From positions 62,001-126,000 of the forward strand of contig NZ_JAAGOB010000001.1 in assembly GCF_010550695.1 (NCBI RefSeq): a stretch of DNA of 64,000 nt. The letters are read 5' to 3'. Below are positions 35,911-44,883 of the stretch, one piece after another (positions within the stretch are counted from its first letter, which is position 1; each line of letters starts with the position of its first letter). The position numbers were made by a program, and so were the translations under genes. This stretch comes from Phytoactinopolyspora alkaliphila. Lineage in GTDB: Bacteria > Actinomycetota > Actinomycetes > Jiangellales > Jiangellaceae. The notes beneath the pieces are model-generated. The model was not told the DNA's origin, did not search any database, and saw only the letters and a program-made list of their open reading frames with translations.

Positions 35911-36852
35911 GTGGCACCTCACCCTGTTGACCGGCCGTTGATCAGCGCTCATCAGCTGACCAAACAGTTCGGTGACTTCACCGCGGTCGGCGGCATCGAC
36001 TTCGAGGTCCGTGCGGGCGAGGCCTTCGGGTTCCTCGGCCCCAACGGTGCGGGCAAGTCCTCCACCATGCGCATGATCGGCTGTGTCTCCCCGCCCAGCG
36101 CGGGCACACTGCGCATACTCGGTCTCGATCCGGCCGCCGACGGTCCCCAAATCCGAGGCCGGCTGGGCGTGGTGCCGCAGCGGGACACTCTCGACGAGGA
36201 ACTGACGGTCCGGGAGAACATCCTCGTCTACGGCCGGTACTTCGGCCTGCCGCGTTCCGTGGTGCGAGAACGTGCGGCAGAGCTGCTGGACTTCGCGCAG
36301 CTCACCGATCGCGCGGACAGTATCGTGGAGCCGTTGTCCGGCGGGATGAAGCGACGCCTGACCATCGCCCGGTCCCTGGTCAACAATCCTGAGCTGCTCC
36401 TGCTCGACGAACCCACCACGGGTCTGGACCCGCAGGCCAGGCATGTCCTCTGGGATCGTCTGTTCCGGCTCAAGCGCTCCGGCGTGACGCTGGTTCTCAC
36501 CACTCACTACATGGACGAGGCGGAGCAGTTGTGTGACCGGCTGGTGGTCATGGACGGCGGAAGGATCGTCGCCGAAGGCTCGCCGCGCCAGCTCATCGCC
36601 GAACACGCCACCAGAGAGGTGCTCGAGCTCAGGTTCCCGGCCGACGATCACGCCGCGTACGCGGTGAAGCTGGACGGCTTGGTGCCGCGGATCGAGGTTC
36701 TCCCCGACAGGCTGCTGTTGTACACCGAGGACGGCGACACCACCGCGAAGGCCGTCCACGACCGTGGCCTGGCGCCGTTGTCCGTGCTGGCCCGGCGATC
36801 CACGCTGGAGGATGTCTTCTTGCACCTCACCGGCCGGACCTTGATCGACTGA
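35911..36852 (+). CDS. ABC-2 exporter ATP-binding protein (DrrA/NodI type)
   Basis: 313 residues. Walker A GPNGAGKSS, Q-loop PQRDTLDEELTVREN, signature LSGGMKRRL, Walker B LLLLDEPTTGLD and H-loop TTHYMDEAE; the C-terminal about 80 residues match the DrrA-type regulatory extension (ARRSTLEDVFLHLTGRTLID). GTG start. Stop and next start share a base (TGATG). With the two permeases it forms a heterodimeric efflux pump, typically for hydrophobic drugs or a lipid-linked product. Confidence 0.9.
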   Translation: MAPHPVDRPLISAHQLTKQFGDFTAVGGIDFEVRAGEAFGFLGPNGAGKSSTMRMIGCVSPPSAGTLRILGLDPAADGPQIRGRLGVVPQRDTLDEELTVRENILVYGRYFGLPRSVVRERAAELLDFAQLTDRADSIVEPLSGGMKRRLTIARSLVNNPELLLLDEPTTGLDPQARHVLWDRLFRLKRSGVTLVLTTHYMDEAEQLCDRLVVMDGGRIVAEGSPRQLIAEHATREVLELRFPADDHAAYAVKLDGLVPRIEVLPDRLLLYTEDGDTTAKAVHDRGLAPLSVLARRSTLEDVFLHLTGRTLID

Positions 36853-37685
36853 TGAATCGGCCGACATCGCACCTGTCCGGCGAATCCGCGCCGCCCTCTC
36901 CTCAGCCCGCCGAGGGCAGGATGTGGGCTCGCGCGTTCTCGTACTGGATGGCGAGTTACCGCCGGATCTGGCGCGGCTCCCTCGTCAGCGGCTTTCTCAA
37001 TCCGGTCCTGTTCCTCGCCGCGATGGGCATCGGACTGGGTGCCCTGGTGGACAACGGTTCCGCGGGTGGGGTGCAGGGCGTCACATACCTGACCTTCCTG
37101 GCTCCCGGAATCCTCGCCGCACAGGCCATGCAGACCGCCGTGTTCGAGTCGACGTTCCCCGTCCTCGGCGCCGTCAAATGGCAGCGCCAGTACCACGCCA
37201 TGCTCGCCGCACCGCTAGGCGTCCCGGACCTCGTCGTCGGGCACCTCGTGTTCGTCGCCATGCGAGTCGCGATCACCAGCACTGCCTTTCTGCTGATCAC
37301 GGTCGCGTTCGGCGCGATCGGATCATGGTGGGCAGTGCTCACGCTGCCGGTGGCCGTACTCACCGGGCTGGCATTCGCCGCGCCGGTCTTCGCCCTCGCG
37401 GCACGGCAGGATGGCCCCGGCGGATTCAACATGCTGTTCCGCTTCATCATCATGCCGATGTTCCTGTTCTCCGGGACGTTCTTCCCGGTCGAGCAGCTGC
37501 CGGCAGCGCTGGAGCTGGTCGCCATGGTGACGCCGCTGTGGCACGCCGTGGAGCTGTGCCGGGGCCTGGCACTGGAGACGATGACCATGGTTCCGGCGCT
37601 CGGCCACGTCGCCTACCTGCTGCTGTGGGTAGGCGCCGGGCTCTGGCTGGCACTGGCGAGCTTCCGCAAGAGGCTGGTCCTGTGA
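36852..37685 (+). CDS. ABC-2 exporter permease, first subunit
   Basis: 277 residues with six hydrophobic segments; ABC-2 motifs are visible as YLTFLAPGILAAQAMQTAVFE and FRFIIMPMFLFSGTFFPVEQLP. Similar in size and pattern to NodJ/DrrB proteins. Overlaps the second permease gene by four bases. Likely pairs with that protein in the membrane. Confidence 0.88.
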   Translation: MNRPTSHLSGESAPPSPQPAEGRMWARAFSYWMASYRRIWRGSLVSGFLNPVLFLAAMGIGLGALVDNGSAGGVQGVTYLTFLAPGILAAQAMQTAVFESTFPVLGAVKWQRQYHAMLAAPLGVPDLVVGHLVFVAMRVAITSTAFLLITVAFGAIGSWWAVLTLPVAVLTGLAFAAPVFALAARQDGPGGFNMLFRFIIMPMFLFSGTFFPVEQLPAALELVAMVTPLWHAVELCRGLALETMTMVPALGHVAYLLLWVGAGLWLALASFRKRLVL

Positions 37686-38491
37686 ACGCGGCACAACGGG
37701 TGGCGCGCACGGTGCCGATTCCCGCCGGCGCCGGCATGGCGAGAGCCCTCGTCGAGCGAAACGTGCGGGCCTACAAGCACGGATGGATCACCTTGCTCAG
37801 CGGCTTCTTCGAGCCGATCTTCTACCTGTTCTCGCTGGGCGTGGGTCTTGGTGCGCTGATCGGCGAGATCGACGCCGGTGGTGGCCGCGCCGTGGCGTAC
37901 GCGTCGTTCGTGGCGCCGGCCCTGATGGCCTCCGCGGCGATGAACGGCGCGGTCTTCGACTCGACCTTCAACGTCTTCTTCAAGCTCAAGTATCAGAAGC
38001 TCTACGATTCCGTTCTCTCCACACCGCTGGGGCCGCGTGACGTCGCGGTGGGGGAGATCGGCTGGGCACTGATCCGGGGCCTGCTGTACTCGACCGTCTT
38101 CCTGTTCGTCGCCGCGGTCAGCGGAGCCGTGGAATCGTGGTGGGGTCTCCTGGCCGTTCCCGCGGCCACTCTGATCGGGTTCGCGTTCGCCGCGGTCGGC
38201 ATGGCGCTGACGACGTTCATGCGCACGTGGCAGGACTTCGAGTACGTCAACCTTGCCATCCTGCCGATGTTCCTGTTTTCGGCGACGTTCTTCCCGCTGG
38301 CCACCTATCCCGGTGTGCTGCAATGGGTGGTCCAGGCTACGCCGCTGTATCACGGCGTGGCGCTGACCAGAGAGCTGATGCTCGGCGACATCGGCTCCGG
38401 GATCCTGGTGCATGTGCTGTACCTCGCCGTGATGGGACTGGCCGGCGTGATCGCGTCGGCCCACCGAGTCGAACGGCTGCTACTCCGATGA
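37682..38491 (+). CDS. ABC-2 exporter permease, second subunit
   Basis: 269 residues, homologous in layout to the first permease: ASFVAPALMASAAMNGAVFDSTF and YVNLAILPMFLFSATFFPLATYP. GTG start overlapping the preceding stop (GTGA). Its stop overlaps the ATG of the MFS gene. The paired permeases suggest an asymmetric transporter. Confidence 0.88.
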   Translation: MNAAQRVARTVPIPAGAGMARALVERNVRAYKHGWITLLSGFFEPIFYLFSLGVGLGALIGEIDAGGGRAVAYASFVAPALMASAAMNGAVFDSTFNVFFKLKYQKLYDSVLSTPLGPRDVAVGEIGWALIRGLLYSTVFLFVAAVSGAVESWWGLLAVPAATLIGFAFAAVGMALTTFMRTWQDFEYVNLAILPMFLFSATFFPLATYPGVLQWVVQATPLYHGVALTRELMLGDIGSGILVHVLYLAVMGLAGVIASAHRVERLLLR

Positions 38492-39744
38492 CCACGAGCG
38501 ATACGAACGTCGACCTGACCGCGGTGCAGCGGCGAACGGTGTCCGTCCTCGTCGGGAGCCAGGTCGCCGGTGGGCTCGGGGTATCCGCGGCGATCGCCGT
38601 AGGCGCGGTGCTGGTCACTCAGGTCTTCGGCCGGGAGGACCTCTCCGGCCTGGTTCAGAGCTCCCAGGTCTTGGGTGCGGCCTTGCTGGCGATGCCGGCC
38701 GCCGCCCTTGCGGTGCGTTACGGCAGGCGAGCCGGCCTCGGAGTGGCTTACGCCCTGGGTGCGCTCGGCGCGGTGGTCGCCGTCGTCGCGGCGCAGACGG
38801 AGATCCTCGCACTGCTGCTCATAGGTACGGCACTTCTCGGGGGTGGCACTGCGGCAGGCCTGCAGGCACGGTATGCGGCCACCGACCTCGCGCCGCCCGA
38901 TCGCCGTGGCCGCGCACTCTCTGTGGTCGTCTGGTCCACCACGGTCGGAGCCGTGGTCGGGCCGAACCTGGCCGGACCGTCCGGGAGGCTGGCCGAATCC
39001 TTGGGCATCGAGGCGCTGGCCGGCCCGTTCCTCGTGGGAGCCGTCGTCATGGCTGCCGGCGCCGTCATCGTCGTCGCCGGGCTGCGTCCCGACCCGCTGG
39101 TGCTCGCCCGGTCCGGCCAGCCGCCTGGACCCGGCGGTCGTCGCCGGCGCGTCCTGCGAACCGGTTGGACAGCGATCTCCGGATCACCGCGGGCGCTCTT
39201 CGGCCTGACCTCGATCGTCGTCGCGCACACCGTGATGGTGTCAGTGATGGTGATGACGCCGGTGCACATGTCCCACGGCGGTGCGTCCATATCCATCATC
39301 GGCTTCGTCATCAGCGTCCACGTGGCCGGTATGTTCGCGTTCTCGCCGATCATGGGATGGCTGGCGGACCGAGTGGGGCGCACACCGGTGGTGATCGGCG
39401 GTGTGGCCGTCCTGCTGGCGGCGGTGGCGCTGTCCGGTACGTCGGGTGAAGGACACTCCGCCGGCTTGACCGCCGGGCTGTTCTTGCTTGGCCTGGGCTG
39501 GTCGGCGTGCCTGGTGGCGGCCTCGACGTTGCTGACCGATGCGGTGGCCGCTGAAGCTCGCCCGGCGGTGCAGGGTGCCTCGGATCTGCTGATGGGGCTG
39601 GCTGCCGCGGGCGGTGGAGCGCTGGCCGGCGTCGTCGTGGGTCGGTTCGGCTATGACGTGCTGAACATGGGCGCGGCGGTTGTGGCCGTGGTGCCGCTCG
39701 TGGTGGGTGTGGTGCTTCGCCGGCGGGTACGCCGGGCCGGTTGA
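38488..39744 (+). CDS. MFS transporter, drug-efflux type
   Basis: 418 residues with about 12 hydrophobic segments. The loop 2-3 motif is RYGRRAGLGVAYALGALG, an equivalent of the MFS signature, and MGWLADRVGRTPVVIGG repeats it in the second half. Coupled by ATGA to the ABC exporter genes, so both pumps are made from one transcript; the substrate is unknown. Confidence 0.88.
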   Translation: MTTSDTNVDLTAVQRRTVSVLVGSQVAGGLGVSAAIAVGAVLVTQVFGREDLSGLVQSSQVLGAALLAMPAAALAVRYGRRAGLGVAYALGALGAVVAVVAAQTEILALLLIGTALLGGGTAAGLQARYAATDLAPPDRRGRALSVVVWSTTVGAVVGPNLAGPSGRLAESLGIEALAGPFLVGAVVMAAGAVIVVAGLRPDPLVLARSGQPPGPGGRRRRVLRTGWTAISGSPRALFGLTSIVVAHTVMVSVMVMTPVHMSHGGASISIIGFVISVHVAGMFAFSPIMGWLADRVGRTPVVIGGVAVLLAAVALSGTSGEGHSAGLTAGLFLLGLGWSACLVAASTLLTDAVAAEARPAVQGASDLLMGLAAAGGGALAGVVVGRFGYDVLNMGAAVVAVVPLVVGVVLRRRVRRAG

Positions 39745-39761
39745 GCCCGCTTGGTGGCGCT

Positions 39762-39775
39762 CTGTACTAGTACAG
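39762..39775. promoter_or_regulatory. candidate MocR operator (perfect palindrome)
   Basis: CTGTACTAGTACAG is a perfect 14-bp palindrome 7 bases before the MocR-type start codon. Its core TGTACTAGTAC followed by GTTG also occurs before the PaiB-type gene (41951). This suggests self-repression and control of that gene. Confidence 0.65.
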
Positions 39776-39782
39776 TTGCGGG

Positions 39783-41132
39783 ATGATGGCGAACACTTCG
39801 ATCACGGGCAGGACGTCGCGGGAGATCGCGGACAGCCTCGAGGCCGCGGTCGAGTCGGGATCGCTGCGGCCGCACGATCCGGTGCCCTCCGTGCGGGGGC
39901 TCGCGACCCGGCTGGGCGTGAGCCCGTCCACGGTTGCGGCCGCGTACCGCGATCTGAGGGTCCGGGGAATCGTCGTCAGCATGGAGGGCCGCGACACCCG
40001 GGTGGCCGCCCGGCCTCCGGTGTGGACCGCACCCTCGTCGCCGGCGACGGGCGGCGCGATGAGTGCCGTGGGTGCGCGCGATGTCAGCGACGGCAATCCG
40101 GACCGGGATCTCCTGCCTGACCTGCGCGCTGCCATCGGGCGGATCGACACGTCGCCTTGTGTGTACGGCGCGGCCACCGTGAATCCGGCCCTTGCCGAGA
40201 TCGCCCATGAACAGTTCGCCGACCTGCGGGAGCAGCTCGGCTCCGAGATCGGCCAGGTCGCCGTCGTCGGCGGGGCGATGGATGGTGTGGAAAGGGTGCT
40301 CACCAGCTGCACCCGCCCCGGGGACCGGGTGATCGTTGAAGATCCGGGGCATGCCGGAATCCTGGACCTGGCGAGGGCGATGGGCCTGGAGAGCGTCGGC
40401 GTCGGCATTGACGACGACGGCCCGGTCCCGGACGACGTCCGACGAGCCCTGCAGACGCGACCGGCGGCGTTCGTCGTGACGCCGCGGGCGCAGAACCCCG
40501 CAGGGTCGGCGCTCAGCGCGGAGCGGGCGGCCGTGCTCCGCGAGATCTTGGCCGGCCGGAAGGAGATGACGGTGGTCGAGAACGATCACGCCTCCCTGAC
40601 AGCGGGGGCGGCGTACGTGTCGCTGAGCGTCGGGCGCACGAACTGGGCCGTGGTCCGTTCGATGAGCAAGCACCTGGGACCGGACCTGCGGCTGGGCTTC
40701 CTGACCGGCGACCGGCGCACGGTCGGGAGAGTGGCGGGCCGGCACCTCCTCGGCGCCGGGTGGGTCAGCAACCTCCTCCAGCAGCTCGTCGTCGAGCTAT
40801 GGCGGGACGAGAGCATGCACGCGTCGGTACGCAGGGCCGAGCGTCGCTACCGGGAACGTCGCGAGGCACTGCTGCTCCGGCTGGCGGAGCACGGGATCAC
40901 CGCGCACGGCCGATCCGGGCTCAACGTCATGGTGCCCGTACCGCACGAGGCGCCGGTGATCCAGCAAATGCAGGCCCGCGGATGGGCGCTGCGCGCCGGC
41001 GATGTCCATCGGCTGCACAGCCCACCGTTCGTGCGGATCACCACGGCCACCCTGGATCCGGCTGAAAGCGAACGCCTGGCGACCGACCTGGCGGCCGTGC
41101 TCGCTCCGACATCGTCGAGCCACCTGACCTGA
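39783..41132 (+). CDS. MocR/GntR-family regulator with aminotransferase-like domain
   Basis: 449 residues. N-terminal winged helix (about 10-75; VRGLATRLGVSPSTVAAAYR) and a fold-type-I aminotransferase-like C-terminal domain. The PLP-binding Lys is in SMSKHLGPDLRLGF, and PRAQNPAG is the usual substrate-binding stretch. Related PdxR proteins control vitamin B6 synthesis or salvage; others control GABA or amine use. Its gene starts just after a perfect palindrome. The neighbouring PaiB-type gene converges on it from the other strand. No pdxS/pdxT lies in the window. Confidence 0.87.
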   Translation: MMANTSITGRTSREIADSLEAAVESGSLRPHDPVPSVRGLATRLGVSPSTVAAAYRDLRVRGIVVSMEGRDTRVAARPPVWTAPSSPATGGAMSAVGARDVSDGNPDRDLLPDLRAAIGRIDTSPCVYGAATVNPALAEIAHEQFADLREQLGSEIGQVAVVGGAMDGVERVLTSCTRPGDRVIVEDPGHAGILDLARAMGLESVGVGIDDDGPVPDDVRRALQTRPAAFVVTPRAQNPAGSALSAERAAVLREILAGRKEMTVVENDHASLTAGAAYVSLSVGRTNWAVVRSMSKHLGPDLRLGFLTGDRRTVGRVAGRHLLGAGWVSNLLQQLVVELWRDESMHASVRRAERRYRERREALLLRLAEHGITAHGRSGLNVMVPVPHEAPVIQQMQARGWALRAGDVHRLHSPPFVRITTATLDPAESERLATDLAAVLAPTSSSHLT

Positions 41133-41190
41133 CGTCTTCGATCCGCGCCGATTCTGATCGGCCCTCGATTTCGCCCGGGCGTGACGTCCA

Positions 41191-41266
41191 CCATGGAGGC
41201 TTGATGTCGTTGGGGCGACACCAAGCTTCCACGGAACCAGTGCACTGCGACACCAAGCTTCCACGG
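41191..41266. repeat. triplicate 19-base repeat forming a hairpin between convergent genes
   Basis: CGACACCAAGCTTCCACGG occurs at 41216-41234 and 41248-41266. An inverted, diverged copy (16 of 19 bases) is at 41191-41209. The inverted copy and the first direct copy fold into a 19-bp imperfect stem with a 6-base loop, a likely terminator for the convergent MocR and PaiB transcripts; the additional copy is unexplained. Confidence 0.75.
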
Positions 41267-41288
41267 GACCGGCGCACCACACACCTGG

Positions 41289-41939
41289 CTAGAGGTCGAG
41301 CACGTCGGCCATCAGCGCGGCGAGCTCACGGTGTCGTCCCTGCGAGCTGGCAGCGAAGCTGTCGTGGACCCGCCGCTGGATCTCGTCAGGCTTGTCCTGG
41401 CTGAGTTTGAACGTGCTCGTGACTGCTTCCACGGTGATCTCGAATGCGGTGATGCCGGCGAGGATGCGGTGGATGTAGTCCATGGACTCGGCCGGATCCC
41501 ACGCCGGCGGAGCGTGTGCCTCGGTGGCGTCGATGGTGGCCTGGATGACGGCGAGCGACTCGTCGGCGTCCTCGATGAGCCGGACCGTGCCGTGCACGTG
41601 GACGGCTGCGTAGTTCCAGGTGGGCGCCGCCGGAGTGACACCATAGACGGTCGGGGAGACGTAACCGTCGGGACCGGTGAACACGGCCAGCACCTCGGGC
41701 CGGCCCGTGAACGAGCGCCACTGCGGATTCACCCGTGCCATGTGGCCGATGATCCGCGTGCCAGACAGTGGTGCCTCGTCGGGCGGCGGGCCTTCGGGCC
41801 CGGGCGCCCGCAGCATCGGCACATGCGTGGCCGTGGGCGAGCCTCCGGAGACGTTCATGATCAGGCCGAAGGGGTTCTGCCGGATGAGCGCGGACTCCCG
41901 CGCGCGCTTGTCCGGACGGTACTGCCGTGGGGTGTGCAT
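41289..41939 (-). CDS. PaiB-type FMN-binding protein
   Basis: 216 residues, with the start pattern MHTPRQYRPDKRARESALIRQ, and later GTRIIGHMARVNPQWRSF and WNYAAVHVHGTVRLIED, typical of the FMN-binding negative transcriptional regulator family (PaiB), which has the split-barrel fold of pyridoxamine 5'-phosphate oxidase. Some members bind FMN or heme; the regulatory role of PaiB in Bacillus concerns sporulation and protease genes. Here the palindrome core TGTACTAGTAC sits 12 bases before the ATG, so expression is probably controlled by the adjacent MocR-type protein. It diverges from the amidohydrolase gene with 74 bases between starts. Confidence 0.85.
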   Translation of the reverse strand: MHTPRQYRPDKRARESALIRQNPFGLIMNVSGGSPTATHVPMLRAPGPEGPPPDEAPLSGTRIIGHMARVNPQWRSFTGRPEVLAVFTGPDGYVSPTVYGVTPAAPTWNYAAVHVHGTVRLIEDADESLAVIQATIDATEAHAPPAWDPAESMDYIHRILAGITAFEITVEAVTSTFKLSQDKPDEIQRRVHDSFAASSQGRHRELAALMADVLDL

Positions 41940-41950
41940 CAGGTCACCTA

Positions 41951-41961
41951 TGTACTAGTAC
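41951..41961. promoter_or_regulatory. candidate MocR operator between the PaiB and amidohydrolase genes
   Basis: TGTACTAGTAC, followed by GGTTG, repeats the palindrome core seen before the MocR-type gene (there AGTTG). It sits in a divergent promoter region and could control one or both genes. Confidence 0.6.
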
Positions 41962-42013
41962 GGTTGGAATACCGTAATGTAACGCCTGCTAGGACGTAAC
42001 GGAAGGGGAGGCC

Positions 42014-43624
42014 GTGCAGCTGGACCTGCTGATCACTGGATGCCAGGTCATGACGATGGACGCACGCCGGCCGGCGGCGTCGTCGATCGGGATCCTGGGC
42101 GGCCGGGTGGTCGGCCTGGACGAGGACGTGGCCGGAGTCGGTGCACGGCAGATGCTCGATCTCGGCGGAGCCACGGTTCTTCCCGGGTTCGTCGACGCTC
42201 ACACGCATCTGACCTGGACCGGCACGGCCGCGAAGCTCATCAACATCGCGGCCTGCCGGACAAAGGAGGCCATTCTCGACGCGGTGGCACAGGCGGTGGA
42301 GCGGACGCCGCAGGGTCGCTGGGTCGATCTGACCGGGTATGACCAGCGCCCGCTCGGGGAACACCTCACCTGGCGCGACCTGGAGAAGGTCGCGGCCGGG
42401 CGAAAGGTCTTCATCACCCACGTGTCGGGGCACGCCTGCCTTATCTCCCGTTCGGTCCTGGACACGATCACCGACGACGAATTCGCGGGAGTCGACGCCG
42501 GTGTGGTGCGCGACGACGACGGCCGCCCCACCGGCGTGCTTCTCGAGGATTCGATGACGCTGGCCCGCAGCCGGCGGTTGCCCTACAGTCTCCAGGAGAT
42601 CGTCGACGCCATCGAGACGGCGAGCCGCCAGTGCCTGAGCCAAGGCGTCACCATGTGCGCCGACGCTGGCATCGCCGCTGGTCTCGGTGGATTCTCGCCG
42701 ATAGAGATGGCGGCCTACCAGGGGAGCCTGGAACAGGGCCGCCTCCCGGTGCGAGTCCAGACCATGATCCCTGCGGTCATGCTGCGCCCGTCCGATGCCG
42801 ATCCCACCGACGGCGTCCCCCGCGCGATCGACCTCGGCTTGCGGACCGGGCTCGGCGACGGTCGGCTCTCGATCGGTGCGCTGAAGATGTGGCTCGACGG
42901 CGGGATGATGGCACGCACGGCCGCACTGACCGAGCCGTACGGCGATGGCGGACTCGGTCAGCTCACCTACGACGACGACGAGTTGAACTCGCTGGTGGCC
43001 GACGCCCATCAGGCGGGCTGGCAGCTGGCGATCCATGCGATCGGTGACCGCGCCGTCGACCAGGCGATCAGAGCCGTCGAGGCCGCCCAGGCGGCATTCC
43101 CGCGGCCTTCGGCGCGGCACCGGATCGAACACTCCGGCGTGGTTCGCCCGGATCAGCTGCCGCGGATGGCCGCGGCGGGATTGACCGCGGTGATTCAGCC
43201 GACGTTCCTGCACGCCTTCGGTGACGATTACGCGCGCATTATGGGGGAGGAGCGCACCGGCTGGATGTACCGCGGGCGCGCGTTCCTCGACCACGGCATC
43301 CCGCTCGCGGGCAGCTCGGACAGGCCGGTGGCCGACGGTGCGCCCCTGCGTGCCATCCAGTTCATGGTGGAGCGCAAGAGTTCCGCTGGCCTGCCGGTGG
43401 GGGCGGACGAGAAGCTGACCGTCGAGGAGGCGCTGGCCGCCTACACGACCGGAAGCGCGTACGCGTGCCGCGCCGAGGGCCGGGCAGGCCGTCTCGCGCC
43501 GGGGACGTACGCCGATCTGGTCGTCCTGGGCGAAGACCCGCGGCGAGTGGATCCCTCGGACCTGGCCGACGTCGAGATCCTCGCGACCATGGTTGCCGGA
43601 GAGGTTGTCCACGGCGCGGTGTAG
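42014..43624 (+). CDS. amidohydrolase family protein (YtcJ-like)
   Basis: 536 residues, a metal-dependent hydrolase of the amidohydrolase superfamily. The N-terminal metal motif is GFVDAHTHLTWTG, later His residues are in AIHAIGDRAVDQAI and RHRIEHSGVV, and SSDRPVADGAP near the C-terminus contains the conserved Asp. This YtcJ/LAF3-like subgroup is mostly uncharacterised; amide or carbamate hydrolysis is assumed. GTG start with AAGGGGAGG upstream. No signal peptide. Divergent from the PaiB-type gene. Confidence 0.85.
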   Translation: MQLDLLITGCQVMTMDARRPAASSIGILGGRVVGLDEDVAGVGARQMLDLGGATVLPGFVDAHTHLTWTGTAAKLINIAACRTKEAILDAVAQAVERTPQGRWVDLTGYDQRPLGEHLTWRDLEKVAAGRKVFITHVSGHACLISRSVLDTITDDEFAGVDAGVVRDDDGRPTGVLLEDSMTLARSRRLPYSLQEIVDAIETASRQCLSQGVTMCADAGIAAGLGGFSPIEMAAYQGSLEQGRLPVRVQTMIPAVMLRPSDADPTDGVPRAIDLGLRTGLGDGRLSIGALKMWLDGGMMARTAALTEPYGDGGLGQLTYDDDELNSLVADAHQAGWQLAIHAIGDRAVDQAIRAVEAAQAAFPRPSARHRIEHSGVVRPDQLPRMAAAGLTAVIQPTFLHAFGDDYARIMGEERTGWMYRGRAFLDHGIPLAGSSDRPVADGAPLRAIQFMVERKSSAGLPVGADEKLTVEEALAAYTTGSAYACRAEGRAGRLAPGTYADLVVLGEDPRRVDPSDLADVEILATMVAGEVVHGAV

Positions 43625-43659
43625 AGCCTGGAACGCGCCGGGCGTGTCACTCTCGCATT

Positions 43660-43673
43660 CGAACAGAGTTTCG
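43660..43673 (+). promoter_or_regulatory. candidate SOS (LexA) box upstream of recA
   Basis: CGAACAGAGTTTCG matches the actinobacterial LexA-box pattern CGAACRNRYGTTYG at most positions; the two central bases before the second half-site differ. Location within about 165 bases of the recA start supports it. Confidence 0.55.
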
Positions 43674-43707
43674 GTATAACGTGGCCTCATGATGAGACGG
43701 GCGGAAG

Positions 43708-43716
43708 TTATCCACA
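43708..43716 (+). promoter_or_regulatory. exact DnaA-box sequence upstream of recA
   Basis: TTATCCACA, the perfect DnaA consensus, followed by GG. In GC-rich DNA this 9-mer is rare. It may bind DnaA at the recA promoter, but may also be chance. Confidence 0.5.
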
Positions 43717-43824
43717 GGTCGGACGCAACGATCTCGACCTTGTCGGTGCTGGCGCGTAACGTCTCGGTCGATGAATAAACGAGCTCAGGGTCGCAGCGCG
43801 GCCCGTCAACCCCAGGCGGTTTCC

Positions 43825-44862
43825 ATGGCAGCTCCCGCAGATCGCGAGAAGGCCCTCGACACCGCGCTCGCACAGATCGAGCGCGCGTACGGCAAAGGGT
43901 CGGTAATGCGCTTGGGCGAAGAAGCCCGTGCGCCGGTTGAGGTCATCCCCACGGGGGCGATCTCCTTGGATGTGGCGCTCGGCATCGGCGGGCTGCCGCG
44001 TGGCCGGGTCGTCGAGATGTACGGCCCGGAGAGCAGCGGAAAGACCACTGTCGCGTTGCACGCGGTGGCCAGCGCGCAACGCGCGGGTGGCGTCGCCGGG
44101 TTCATCGACGCCGAGCACGCGCTTGATCCTGAGTATGCGAAGGCGCTGGGGGTGGATACCGACGCGCTGCTGGTGTCGCAGCCGGACACCGGTGAGCAGG
44201 CGTTGGAGATCGCCGACACTCTGATTCGCTCCGGTGCTCTGGACATCATCGTCATCGACTCTGTGGCCGCGCTCGTACCGCGGGCTGAGATCGAGGGCGA
44301 GATGGGTGACAGCCATGTCGGCTTGCAGGCTCGACTGATGAGTCAAGCCCTTCGCAAGATCGCCGGTGCCTTGAACCAGTCCAAGACCACCGCCGTCTTC
44401 ATCAACCAGCTTCGGGAAAAGGTGGGTGTCTTCTTCGGTTCGCCGGAGACCACCACGGGTGGAAAGGCGCTGAAGTTCTATGCCTCGGTGCGTCTGGATA
44501 TCCGCCGGATCGAGACGCTGAAGGACGGTACCGATGCGGTTGGTAACCGCACCCGGATCAAGGTCGTGAAAAACAAAATGGCGCCGCCATTCAAGCAGGC
44601 GGAGTTCGACATCCTCTACGGCGAAGGAATCAGCCGTGAGGGCGGCCTGATCGATCTCGGCGTTGAGCAGGGCATCGTTCGTAAATCGGGCGCTTGGTAC
44701 ACCTATGAGGGCGATCAGTTGGGGCAGGGCAAGGAGAACGCTCGTAACTTCTTGAAGGAGAACCCCGATATCGCTGACGAGATCGAGAAGAAGATCAAAG
44801 AGAAGCTCGGAGTAGGCCCCAAGATTGACGCGTCAGTCGACGAGCCGCCGGTGGACTTCTAG
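43825..44862 (+). CDS. recA: recombinase RecA
   Basis: 345 residues. Forms ATP-dependent filaments on single-stranded DNA, drives strand exchange and triggers LexA self-cleavage. Start ATG at 43825 gives the usual [20 protein letters not shown] and has AGGCGG at good spacing; an in-frame ATG at 43771 would add 18 residues without a ribosome-binding site. Walker A is GPESSGKTT, Walker [13 protein letters not shown], and the region [20 protein letters not shown] is loop-L2-proximal. The C-terminus is acidic. No intein is seen. A SOS-type box lies upstream and recX follows 21 bases downstream. Confidence 0.97.
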   Translation: MAAPADREKALDTALAQIERAYGKGSVMRLGEEARAPVEVIPTGAISLDVALGIGGLPRGRVVEMYGPESSGKTTVALHAVASAQRAGGVAGFIDAEHALDPEYAKALGVDTDALLVSQPDTGEQALEIADTLIRSGALDIIVIDSVAALVPRAEIEGEMGDSHVGLQARLMSQALRKIAGALNQSKTTAVFINQLREKVGVFFGSPETTTGGKALKFYASVRLDIRRIETLKDGTDAVGNRTRIKVVKNKMAPPFKQAEFDILYGEGISREGGLIDLGVEQGIVRKSGAWYTYEGDQLGQGKENARNFLKENPDIADEIEKKIKEKLGVGPKIDASVDEPPVDF

Positions 44863-44883
44863 GCATTGTCGGCGGGATAGGCG

